Shown: one piece after another, positions 8,101-14,148 of the stretch
Position numbering within the stretch: position 1 is the stretch's first letter
Layout of the letters: each line of letters starts with the position of its first letter
Origin: Candidatus Segatella violae
GTDB taxonomy: Bacteria > Bacteroidota > Bacteroidia > Bacteroidales > Bacteroidaceae
NCBI GenBank assembly: GCA_002440225.1
Contig: DJSH01000071.1
Span: forward strand, 1-17,694
Length of the DNA: 17,694 bases
Direction: 5' to 3'
Notes under the pieces: model-generated
The model's database searches: none
The model's input: the letters and a program-made list of their open reading frames with translations, nothing else
What the model was told of the DNA's origin: nothing
Position numbers and translations under genes: made by a program

Positions 8101-9493
8101 TCGCGACCGTTCGGGCAACAACATCACGGCACCTGCGCAAGGAAGCAACCATGAATGGGGCTATGTTTTCAACAACTGCACCATCAAGACAGAAACCAAA
8201 TATCCAGAAAAGACCAAAGACAAAGACTGGACTTTAGGGCGTCCTTGGAATGGTTCACCAGCCTGCACCTACCTCAACACCACCATGTATTTGGAACCAC
8301 GTACGGGAGGCTGGAACTCCATGAACTCTGGAGAGATACTCCGTTTCCACGAATACAACACCATGGACCAATATGGAGACCCTCTCTCATTGGGTACTCG
8401 CTCACTCGCCTCTTGTTCACCAGCAGCAGGTTCAGACGACTGCGTATTGAACGCCCAACAAGCCGCCAAGTATAATGTCAATGTGGCGATGACTGGCACT
8501 GATGGTTACGAGCCGGTGCTACTATGCAGACAAATAGATGCAGCTTCTACCGAAAAGAAAATCTCGACAGAAGAGATGCCTGAGGATAGAGCCGCCGAAG
8601 ACACAGATAATCATATTATCTGGGATGACAACTTGATTCTTGACGACGATAACTTGAAATGGACAGATTTTCCTGCCGCTCTCTGCTACTTCGTCTTCAA
8701 GCTCGACGAAAGCACGGGCAAGTGGATTTACAAGGAGAACACCACAGCTAACAGCGTCAACCTCTCTGGCTATGGTTCGGGCTACTACTGCGTGCGTGCC
8801 GCCAACCAGCGTGGCGGTCTCGGTGCGCCAACCCAGTCTATCCACTACGTGCTCACCGACCCATACGAGTTGGAGATTAAGCAAGTGGGCACCGTGAAGG
8901 GCTACGGCTGGAGCACCATCTGCCTGCCTTTCAATGCCAAGGTGCCAGAGGCTGAGGGGCTAAAAGTCTACGCTGCCACAGCACACAACAAGACCGACGA
9001 CAGCTCGCAGGTAACCGACTTCACGATGACGCTTACCCCTGTAGACGTACTGAATGCCGAGAAGGGATATGTGGTATATGGGCCGATAGGCAGCTATTCG
9101 TTCAAGGCTACCTCACGAACCAGCGATACGCCGACCATCCTCAAAGGCAACCCAGACTACAACGCCATCTCATCGGTCAACGTAAACTGCTATGTGCTTT
9201 CCAACAAGACTTGGGGACTTGGCTTCTACAAGTACATAGGTTCCACTCTTGCCGCCAACCGCGCTTGGTTGCCACAAGACATGGTAACCGACCAGATGGC
9301 TGAGAGCCTGTCGGCAGGCTCGCGCTGCATCCGCTTAGAGATAGCAGGCGGCACCACCGACCTCCGCTACCCTATCCTGGGGGTAGATGCTGCCGACGGA
9401 GCCGTCTATAATATGCAAGGACAGCGCATAGAGAAGCCTGTTAGCCCAGGCATCTACATCGTCAAGAACAAAGGTAAGATTCTGAAGAAATAG
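5159..9493 (+). CDS. Large multidomain pectin methylesterase (CE8), 5'-truncated/fused
   Basis: The open frame runs from a GTG at 5012 (right after an in-frame TAA at 5006); the first ATG is at 5159 and is preferred here. Residue numbers below count from 5012. The catalytic CE8 pectinesterase domain is at about 816-1155. It has QDTY (Gln987, Asp988), DWLCG (Asp1013) and LGRPW (Arg1077, Trp1079), matching the family's QDTL, DFIFG and LGRPW motifs. It would demethylesterify pectin. Before it lie beta-rich regions: about 72-165 with a DVALWCD...FGPGTTFYF pattern, an InlB/Listeria-Bacteroides-repeat-like stretch near 375-445, and an Ig-like region near 640-810. The tail has GYGWSTICLPF and ends VYNMQGQRI...GIYIVKN, a Prevotella surface-protein ending resembling sorting domains. 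No signal peptide exists in any upstream frame, which is wrong for this enzyme. The codons before about 5185 are the shadow frame of the UpxY fragment, so the true N-terminus has been lost. Confidence 0.85.
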   Translation: MRSALPTGESDYYDPTSKTSRKVCAQPVNFGNNQKPFWTTEVYVEVLQNGKMHPHTRDVALWCDTGKEGYIRNTDTEDWCAFGPGTTFYFASGTGTKISILTYSPISSTTIDGQVPTLDKERTEEERNKPENAGIKDHIYVYSYTTQDPTLRQKIVIGDDYSYYQWIETATQAANMVNLHIDLDNQDHGTISNISTVSGYEAEEREDGGYAIHVGDRVRVNFERNFGFKLDKIVDLDKLDKDGNPLAVLQMRKDGKVDMVDFNNAYTTQPVDQNADGTWGIASGDNKTVFVLKKTEEEGKRTQYEVEFDITTHRNLEIVYQTNSTYYITYNTGQQATGAAPLAQWVEEGDKFTIPNNRTLYYEGNTLHHWVDENNKEYIVGKEYEAPAQDLRLLPVFQANDFNIIDLDKKATVTWNFARNDGAPTMAYEGSKGILVSQLYKDDKWIDLKIDLDATTDKKYYDQTISGKGKFSNTNKEDRMQINDKSVITFPASPNCVARLTAKTNTPEAEIDQMAKGNKNYQEGTADNGIYWMEVTCPGDRDNQQVLIKAKNQWCVDFMVTYQPQDLSNKPAITSLTCGEQTLTAEAISKQLNETGCITFTVSPWDNQNETIPAITGEATHGGKIEETTKPTLLTKESTITLKMTNGIIVNSYPVKFEFTQPETAAQIESVFVNGVKVAADAEISNVHANGIIKVMCNRTMQASTLTVNGKEFTASAGKELVFTYWGLPEGTEIAFTGTFQDIYSKACEQSLNLKLHITDEEETYHHHKFDFIVGQDGTIDEAIEAANNNTKEDNHRYYIFVPDGEYQLTGNEPLDSYGVTSDGKWPCDNDGKQRSDMQGKNNGRTVIKKPNVSLIGQSKDETIIYNKPIVEGISYTGTIHIGKEAKDFYAQDLILENRFDYWNSMLAQGSGGAARGVAFWDQGCRSTLKNVALKSWQDTYFSNNANSDYRGYFEDCDFAGVVDWLCGDGNIWLERCNIILRDRSGNNITAPAQGSNHEWGYVFNNCTIKTETKYPEKTKDKDWTLGRPWNGSPACTYLNTTMYLEPRTGGWNSMNSGEILRFHEYNTMDQYGDPLSLGTRSLASCSPAAGSDDCVLNAQQAAKYNVNVAMTGTDGYEPVLLCRQIDAASTEKKISTEEMPEDRAAEDTDNHIIWDDNLILDDDNLKWTDFPAALCYFVFKLDESTGKWIYKENTTANSVNLSGYGSGYYCVRAANQRGGLGAPTQSIHYVLTDPYELEIKQVGTVKGYGWSTICLPFNAKVPEAEGLKVYAATAHNKTDDSSQVTDFTMTLTPVDVLNAEKGYVVYGPIGSYSFKATSRTSDTPTILKGNPDYNAISSVNVNCYVLSNKTWGLGFYKYIGSTLAANRAWLPQDMVTDQMAESLSAGSRCIRLEIAGGTTDLRYPILGVDAADGAVYNMQGQRIEKPVSPGIYIVKNKGKILKK

Positions 9494-9540
9494 ATTTTTT
9501 CGGGGCATAGCCTTAGCATTACATAGAAAAGTTTTTCCTT

Positions 9541-9561
9541 TTTTCCTACCACTGCTACCAC
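9541..9561 (+). repeat. Left terminal inverted repeat (21 bp)
   Basis: It begins TTTTCCTACCACTGC and contains CTACCAC at 9546-9552 and 9555-9561, 9 bp apart. It is an exact inverted copy of 12771-12791. Its last nine bases also form the left arm of the internal hairpin at 9553-9608. Confidence 0.9.
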
Positions 9562-9608
9562 GCCACCATCTATCCTACTAAGGTTCAGATGGTTAAGGCG
9601 TGGTAGCA
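9553..9608. repeat. Interrupted hairpin at the left end
   Basis: TGCTACCACGCC (9553-9564) pairs perfectly with GGCGTGGTAGCA (9597-9608), and ACCATCT (9565-9571) pairs with AGATGGT (9587-9593), leaving a 3-nt TAA bulge and a 15-nt loop. The right arm shares the 12-mer AAGGCGTGGTAG with the hairpin at the other end of the unit. No T-run follows, so it is a poor fit to an intrinsic terminator for the pectinesterase gene. Confidence 0.75.
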
Positions 9609-9620
9609 ACGTTATTTTTA

Positions 9621-9647
9621 CTACCACCTGCTACCACTTACTACCAC
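9621..9647 (+). repeat. Three CTACCAC heptamers at exact 10-bp spacing
   Basis: CTACCAC occurs at 9621-9627, 9631-9637 and 9641-9647, so the three copies start exactly 10 bp apart, close to one helical turn. Together with the copies at 9546, 9555 and (inverted) 9600, they make an array of six within about 100 bp, as expected for cooperative binding by a protein on one DNA face. Confidence 0.8.
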
Positions 9648-9735
9648 AAAACGGCATTTATTCCTGCCATATTAGGGCTCTTGACGAAGAGAAAAGAAAA
9701 TATAGTAGGGAAAAGAGAAAATTTTTGCTCAAAAG

Positions 9736-9767
9736 CTTGCATTTCAGAATAAAAAATCGTATCTTTG
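9736..9767 (+). promoter_or_regulatory. Promoter of the two-gene unit
   Basis: TATCTTTG (9760-9767) is a perfect -7 box, with CTTG (9736-9739) at 20-bp spacing as a three-of-four -33 box. Transcription would start near 9773, about 45 nt before the first ATG at 9819 and about 90 bp downstream of the last CTACCAC heptamer of the array. Confidence 0.65.
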
Positions 9768-9818
9768 CAAGCAACAAGAAAACATCTTGCCGATTCCATC
9801 TAGAAGCTAACGACTCCT

Positions 9819-10310
9819 ATGAAACCTCATTTTTTAATCATTAATAATCCAACAGTCATGACACAAGCAGATCTGGTACGACTATTTTTCGCAAAAGGCG
9901 AGAAACCCTCCTATTGGGCTTTTTGCTTCAACACCAAGTGCCCACTCGCCAAGGAATGTGCCCTCCAGCTATCGGTAGCCTACAAGGATGCCGACTACAC
10001 CCGAGGAGAGGCCGTCTTTCCCGATGCCTTCAAAGACGGCAAGTGCAAGCATTTCCGACAACTGAAACTCGTAAGAATGGCCTACGGCTTCGAAGGCATC
10101 CTCGACGAACTCAAGCGAAAAGACTCTGGCTCCTTCAAGGTAAGAATGATTTCCTACCTCGGAAGCAGCACCTCCTATTACAGATACAAACTAGGACAAA
10201 CCAACTTGGTGCCAGAACAGCAAAAATACATACTCTCCTGGTGCCAGAATCACGGATACAACGATTTGAAATTCGATCGCTACACCGAGGAAATCACCTA
10301 TAATATATAG
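9819..10310 (+). CDS. DUF6078-like small protein
   Basis: A 163-residue protein of unknown function. The cysteine-containing block W-A-F-C-F-N-T-K-C-P-L-A-K-E-C (about 33-47), followed by G-K-C-K-H-F near 70, resembles the DUF6078 family of Bacteroidota; the four cysteines (C36, C41, C47 and one near 71) could bind a metal. The second half (about 82-163: YGFEGILDEL...YYRYKLGQTNLVPEQQKYILSWCQNHGYNDLKFD) looks like a small helical DNA-binding-type module, but this is not certain. There is no signal peptide or membrane span. The start could be ATG 9819 or ATG 9858 (MTQADLVRLFF); the first is chosen as it is nearest the promoter. It lies 260 bp upstream of the VapE gene and inside the repeat-bounded unit, so the two probably act together, perhaps with this protein binding the repeats. 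Confidence 0.72.
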   Translation: MKPHFLIINNPTVMTQADLVRLFFAKGEKPSYWAFCFNTKCPLAKECALQLSVAYKDADYTRGEAVFPDAFKDGKCKHFRQLKLVRMAYGFEGILDELKRKDSGSFKVRMISYLGSSTSYYRYKLGQTNLVPEQQKYILSWCQNHGYNDLKFDRYTEEITYNI

Positions 10311-10417
10311 TCCGTCTTTATCTTATGGCCCGTATTATATAGTCCGCCTCCCACTGAGAACGTCAACAAGCCCAGCTATCTAGCCTCCCGGCAACCTGCC
10401 CACAGGTTTAAGCAATC

Positions 10418-10548
10418 TTGCCCGAAGCTATGAGTAAGATTGCCCGGAACTACAGGCAAAAGTAACCGGCTATGTCGGGCAAAAGTGCCCAACGCGTCGG
10501 GCAAAGTCGGGCAATGTAGCGGGTAGAAAAGAGCAATGACACGGGCAA
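10418..10548. repeat. Iteron-like CGGGCAA/TTGCCCG cluster
   Basis: The 260-bp gap between the two genes (10311-10570) holds TTGCCCG at 10418-10424 and 10440-10446 (22 bp apart). In the opposite orientation CGGGCAA occurs at 10476-10482, 10498-10504 (22 bp apart), 10508-10514 (10 bp further) and 10542-10548. Three copies extend to GTCGGGCAA. Spacings of 10 and 22 bp are near whole helical turns. Two inverted groups just upstream of a primase-helicase-like gene resemble an iteron origin or an operator; which of these it is cannot be told from sequence. No TAnnTTTG promoter is clear in this gap. Confidence 0.65.
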
Positions 10549-10570
10549 TAATCCTTAATAAAAGAAACAG

Positions 10571-12646
10571 ATGAAATTTACGATAGTTAGAACCAACAAG
10601 AAGCACCAGTTGCGCCTCAGCACAAAGACCGTAGAACGATTTCTTGAGCGCATCGCCAAAGACGACGCCAAGCAAAGCGTCTCCAATTTTCGCATGAGCG
10701 TTCCGCTGATGGACGACGACTACAGCTGCTACAATGGCATGAAAGAATGGCAGCACGTATATCCTGCCGCCGAGTTTGGCAAAGACGAGAGCGACAATCT
10801 CGTCTTCAAGTCGTTCAATGGCTTGATCATGCTCACCTTCGACAGGCTGATGTCGCAACAACAAATCGCAGAGGTCAAGAGGTCAGCCAGCCTCCTGCCC
10901 ATGACCTTCGCAGCCGTCCAGGGGGCAGACGGCAGAAGTCTCGTCGTGCTCGTAAGAGTAGGCGACGAGAAAGACGAGCTGCCCACCACTGAAGCAGCTG
11001 CCGAACAGTTCTACCAAATCGCCTCAGCGCAAGTGAAGAATCTCTACGTAGCCCAAGTAGGCATCCCCGTCAAAGCAGAGAAGCCCACCATCCGGTGCAA
11101 CTTCCTCCTCACCCTCGACCCCACACCTTATCATAATGACAAGGCTGTAACCATGCGCATAGAAAGGCAAAAGCCTACCGTGCGAGAGCCGAAGAAGATA
11201 GACGACCTCAAGACCTACGAAGACTACGAATATCTTTATCGGAAGGCCGACCTGGAAACAGAGAAGGAGATGAAAGAGGCTGGCGTGAAATGGGCAAACG
11301 ATGACGACCGGCTCCTCGCCAAGCTCCCCACCCTTGCCACCAAGCTGCGGCACATGGGCTTTGCCAAGGAAGAGACCTTCATCCACATCCGGCGAAACAA
11401 CTGGTCGGCAATCAGCGAAGACCTGCTCCGCCAAATCGTAGGCACTGCCTACAACGCCCCCTCAGAAGACAACAAAACTGGCAAAGAAACCACATCGAAA
11501 GGACGCTATCATATCCTGAAGATGATGAAATTCCTGAAAGACCGCTACCTCTTCAGATACAACGACTTGATGAGATACACGGAATACCGCCCCAACAACT
11601 CATGGGTGGGCAACTTTCGCCCCGTCGACTCCCGCGTGATGAAACGCATGACGCTGGAAGTGCAACTGGAAGACATCAAGGTAAGCATCAAAGATGTGAG
11701 AAACTTTTTGGAATCCGACTACATCCACAGCTACAATCCGGTGGAGAGCTATCTTTACGACTGCCTCGGCAAATGGGACGGCAAGGATCGCATCCGTGCC
11801 CTCGCCCGAACCGTACCTACCAACAACAAGCACTGGGAAGACTGGTTCTACACCTGGTTTCTGGGCATGGTGGACCAGTGGCGAGGTACCTATCGCCGCC
11901 AGTATGGCAACAGCACGATGCCACTGCTCATCTCCAAGCAAGGTTTCAACAAGAGCACCTTCTGCCGTCGCCTCGTTCCCCCATCGCTTTCGTGGGGCTA
12001 CAACGACAACCTCATCCTCTCGGAGAAACGACAGGTTTTGCAAGGCATGGCTCAGTTCCTGCTCATCAACCTAGACGAATTCAACCAGATTTCGCCCCAA
12101 GTACAGCAAGGATTTCTGAAGAACCTGCTCCAGTTGCCAACGGTGAAGATGAAGCCACCTTATGGCAGCCACGTGGAAGAGTTTCCACGCCTAGCCTCCT
12201 TCATCGCCACCAGCAACATGACCGATATCCTCTCCGACCCATCGGGCAGCCGTCGTTTTCTGGGTGTGGAGCTGACGGGGCCCATCGACGTGAGCCAGCG
12301 CATCAACTACGAACAGCTCTACGCCCAGGCGATGCAAGCCTTGGAAAGAGACGAAAAATCCTATTTCGATGCCAAGGAGAATGCAGAAATCATGCAGAGC
12401 AACCTGCAATTCCAGCAGATTTCCGTCACGAAACAGTGTTTTTTGGACGTTTTCGAGCCTACAAGCGACAAAGAGAAGGGAGAATATATGACAGCCGCTG
12501 CCATTTTTAGCGTTTTGAAGCAGAAATTCGGCTCTTCGCTGAAGATTACGAGTCTCTCCCACTTTGGCAGGGAATTGCAGAATATCGAGGGGTTGGAAAG
12601 CCGAAAAACAAGATTTGGCACTGAGTATCTGATAGTTAGAAAATAG
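10571..12646 (+). CDS. BT4734-like/VapE (virulence-associated E) primase-helicase-like protein
   Basis: A 691-residue protein with the order typical of Bacteroidota VirE/VapE proteins. About 45-185 is a BT4734-like (VirE_N, PF08800) domain, related to primase folds (FRMSVPLMDDDY..., QGADGRSLVVLVRV). About 380-610 is the VapE P-loop ATPase (PF05272), related to superfamily III/D5 helicases. About 615-691 is a DUF3874-type winged-helix-like tail ending GTEYLIVRK. In the ATPase the P-loop is ISKQGFNKST with Lys461, Walker B is LLINLDEF (Asp502, Glu503), and SNMTDILSDPSGSRRFLG carries the sensor and arginine residues. The P-loop has Asn where the last glycine normally is. Such proteins are found in phages, satellites and integrated elements and probably unwind or prime DNA at an origin; the exact role in Bacteroidota is not known. 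The ATG at 10571 lies 23 bp after the last iteron-like repeat. Confidence 0.88.
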   Translation: MKFTIVRTNKKHQLRLSTKTVERFLERIAKDDAKQSVSNFRMSVPLMDDDYSCYNGMKEWQHVYPAAEFGKDESDNLVFKSFNGLIMLTFDRLMSQQQIAEVKRSASLLPMTFAAVQGADGRSLVVLVRVGDEKDELPTTEAAAEQFYQIASAQVKNLYVAQVGIPVKAEKPTIRCNFLLTLDPTPYHNDKAVTMRIERQKPTVREPKKIDDLKTYEDYEYLYRKADLETEKEMKEAGVKWANDDDRLLAKLPTLATKLRHMGFAKEETFIHIRRNNWSAISEDLLRQIVGTAYNAPSEDNKTGKETTSKGRYHILKMMKFLKDRYLFRYNDLMRYTEYRPNNSWVGNFRPVDSRVMKRMTLEVQLEDIKVSIKDVRNFLESDYIHSYNPVESYLYDCLGKWDGKDRIRALARTVPTNNKHWEDWFYTWFLGMVDQWRGTYRRQYGNSTMPLLISKQGFNKSTFCRRLVPPSLSWGYNDNLILSEKRQVLQGMAQFLLINLDEFNQISPQVQQGFLKNLLQLPTVKMKPPYGSHVEEFPRLASFIATSNMTDILSDPSGSRRFLGVELTGPIDVSQRINYEQLYAQAMQALERDEKSYFDAKENAEIMQSNLQFQQISVTKQCFLDVFEPTSDKEKGEYMTAAAIFSVLKQKFGSSLKITSLSHFGRELQNIEGLESRKTRFGTEYLIVRK

Positions 12647-12679
12647 TACCTCGTTCATTCGAAGCATTCAGAGAAGAAA

Positions 12680-12737
12680 AAGGCGTGGTAGGAAATGGAA
12701 GCAAGTGGCAGCAAAATTCCATTTCCTACCACGCCTT
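12680..12737. repeat. Perfect 21-bp-stem hairpin at the right end
   Basis: 12680-12700 (starting AAGGCGTGGTAGG) pairs without mismatch with 12717-12737, leaving a 16-nt loop. The stem contains the same AAGGCGTGGTAG core as the left-end hairpin. It begins 33 bp after the VapE stop codon. It lacks a following T-run, so although it may stall transcription it is not a standard intrinsic terminator. Confidence 0.85.
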
Positions 12738-12770
12738 AGATCGTTTATTATCAGCGGATTATCCTACCAT

Positions 12771-12791
12771 GTGGTAGCAGTGGTAGGAAAA
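12771..12791 (-). repeat. Right terminal inverted repeat (21 bp)
   Basis: Exact inverted copy of 9541-9561, with GTGGTAG at 12771-12777 and 12780-12786. The flanking CTACCA at 12764-12769 adds a further short dyad with TGGTAG at 12772-12777. The repeat ends at 12791 and the stop codon of the next gene occupies 12792-12794, so the two features touch. Confidence 0.9.
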
Positions 12792-13955
12792 TCAAGAAAA
12801 AATATTCTTATAATTCAAAAGTTGAATATCCCCATTCTTGTCTTCCAAAGTCCCAGAATAAATCACCATGCGCTTGGATACAGGCAGTTTCACCCACTCA
12901 TCCACCTTCTTCAGGACTTTCTCGAAAGAAGGACTAAACGTCATGGCACTTTTCACCTCTATCGCCTCCAAGGAAGTCTGATTGTCAACCAAGACATCCA
13001 CTTCATTCTGATTGGAGTCACGATAGAAATACAAGTTGCTCTCCTTCCCCTCGTTTAATCGATGCTTCAGCATCTCGGTCACCACCAAGTTTTCGAACAG
13101 ATGTCCTCGCATCTTATCAAAGGCCAACTGCTCAGGCGACTCTATCCCCATCAATGTACAAGCCAACCCCGTATCGCAAAAATAAATCTTCGGCGACTTG
13201 ATAAGACGCTTTCGAGTATTCTCAAAATAGGGAGGCAATAAATACAACACATACGAAGCCTGCAAGATGGAAGTCCATGCCTGGATGGTCTTCGTCGTCA
13301 CCCCCACCTCATTGGCAATCTCCGTAGCATTATAAAGCGAGCCTATCCTGCCAGCGCATAGTCTCAGAAACATGGAAAATTGACGCATATCCTTTACATT
13401 CAGCAAGTCACGCACATCCCTCTCCAAATAAGTTTTGACGTATGAAGGATAGAGAAATTTCGGGATGTTCTTTCCACTTGCCACAGCGGGATAAAGCCCA
13501 TTATATAATAAGGTATCCACTTGCGACACATCCACTCCACCCCTTTCAGCCTCAGCAATAGACATCGGCATCAGTTCAAAGACACCGCTACGTCCTGCCA
13601 ACGACTGGGAGACCTTCTTCAACAAGGCAAAATTAGAACTTCCCGAAAGGATAAACCTCTTGTCTGGGTTCTCGTCTACAATGCCCTGTATATAGGACAG
13701 CAAGTCTGGGAAGTTATGCACCTCGTCGAGTATCATCCCTTCCTGATGAAGATGAAGGAAGCGCACGGGGTCTTCCATGGCGAAGTTGCGAGTATCCAAA
13801 TCCTCCAAAGAATAATAATGAAGATTTGGGAACACATGCCTCAACATGGTAGTCTTGCCCGACTGTCGGGGTCCTGTAACGGTAATGACAGGAAAATATC
13901 TGGCAGCCTCAAGGATGGTTGACTCTAAGTCTCGTTTGATATAATTCTCGTTCAT
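12792..13955 (-). CDS. AAA ATPase with DUF4143 and nuclease-like C-terminus
   Basis: A 387-residue protein of the large AAA_14/DUF4143 family. Residues 1-150 are the ATPase, with Walker A GPRQSGKTT (28-36) and Walker B MILDEVHNFPDLL (Asp77, Glu78), then FILSGSSNFALL, a sensor-like strand. About 190-345 is DUF4143, which includes a winged-helix-like middle and a C-terminal PD-(D/E)XK-like fold with Asp320 in NEVDVLV and Glu333-x-Lys335 in AIEVKS. The length is normal and the gene looks intact. Biochemical function in this family is unsettled; many members are multicopy accessory genes in Bacteroidota. It is transcribed toward the VapE unit. Its upstream region carries two copies of a long palindrome; the nearer one overlaps a possible -7 box TAATTTTG (minus strand, 14011-14004), which would fit autoregulation. 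Confidence 0.9.
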   Translation of the reverse strand: MNENYIKRDLESTILEAARYFPVITVTGPRQSGKTTMLRHVFPNLHYYSLEDLDTRNFAMEDPVRFLHLHQEGMILDEVHNFPDLLSYIQGIVDENPDKRFILSGSSNFALLKKVSQSLAGRSGVFELMPMSIAEAERGGVDVSQVDTLLYNGLYPAVASGKNIPKFLYPSYVKTYLERDVRDLLNVKDMRQFSMFLRLCAGRIGSLYNATEIANEVGVTTKTIQAWTSILQASYVLYLLPPYFENTRKRLIKSPKIYFCDTGLACTLMGIESPEQLAFDKMRGHLFENLVVTEMLKHRLNEGKESNLYFYRDSNQNEVDVLVDNQTSLEAIEVKSAMTFSPSFEKVLKKVDEWVKLPVSKRMVIYSGTLEDKNGDIQLLNYKNIFS

Positions 13956-13976
13956 TTGACACTTTCTTCGTTTTTA

Positions 13977-14019
13977 TTTTTATGCAAATTTGGAATACAA
14001 CTCCAAAATTACATAAAAA
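13977..14019. repeat. Imperfect palindrome, copy 1 (upstream of the DUF4143 gene)
   Basis: 18-nt arms (13977-13994 and 14002-14019) around a 7-nt spacer ATACAAC, with two mismatches. It is otherwise the same element as at 14091-14133. It lies 22 bp before the ATG of the DUF4143 gene. Its minus strand includes TAATTTTG, a possible promoter -7 box, though no matching -33 TTTG is clear. Confidence 0.8.
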
Positions 14020-14090
14020 AATCCATATCATCACCCTTTTCCTTCTAATTTAGCCTTTTATTTATTGTTTTTTAAGCGAGATACGAGTGA

Positions 14091-14133
14091 TTTTTATGTA
14101 ATTTTGGAATACAACTCCAAAATTACATAAAAA
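14091..14133. repeat. Perfect palindrome, copy 2
   Basis: A perfect 18-bp inverted repeat (14091-14108 with 14116-14133, core TATGTAATTTTGGA) around the same ATACAAC spacer as copy 1, 114 bp from it. It lies 15 bp after the stop codon of the DUF499 gene. The stem is AT-rich and no T-run follows on the minus strand, so a protein-binding site fits better than a terminator. The 71 bp between the copies contain nothing else recognisable. Confidence 0.85.
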
Positions 14134-14148
14134 CGAATTTAACACCAT

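Larger units (their letters stand above)
9541..12791. mobile_element. Inverted-repeat-bounded unit carrying DUF6078-like and VapE genes
   Basis: The two ends are perfect 21-bp inverted copies: 9541-9561 (TTTTCCTACCACTGCTACCA plus C) and 12771-12791 (its reverse complement). Inside lie exactly two same-strand genes, each end carries an additional hairpin with a shared AAGGCGTGGTAG core, and the heptamer CTACCAC/GTGGTAG occurs ten times, all within about 110 bp of an end. The left end lies 47 bp after the pectinesterase stop; the right end abuts the stop codon of the next gene. No transposase, integrase or relaxase gene is present and no target duplication was seen. Calling it mobile is therefore an inference from its terminal structure and its replication-type gene; it could also be a fixed locus whose repeats are protein-binding or replication signals. 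Confidence 0.5.

Noticed and set aside
9400..9493. Firm type IX secretion sorting domain on the pectinesterase
   Set aside because: The C-terminus resembles Prevotella sorting tails (GIYIVKN...), but it is not a full match and no secretion genes are in the window, so only a resemblance is noted.
9541..9650. CRISPR array from repeated CTACCAC units
   Set aside because: The units are only 7 bp at 9-10 bp spacing with inverted copies and no spacers; no cas genes are present.
9530..12800. Target-site duplication flanking the 21-bp terminal repeats
   Set aside because: The bases outside the left repeat (ending TTTTTCCTT) and right repeat (starting TCAAG) do not match as a direct repeat, so classical cut-and-paste insertion is not supported.
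14091..14133. Palindrome copy 2 as an intrinsic terminator of the DUF499 gene
   Set aside because: The stem is AT-rich, no U-run follows in the reading direction, and a second copy with the same spacer sits 114 bp away at the DUF4143 start, which points to a binding site.
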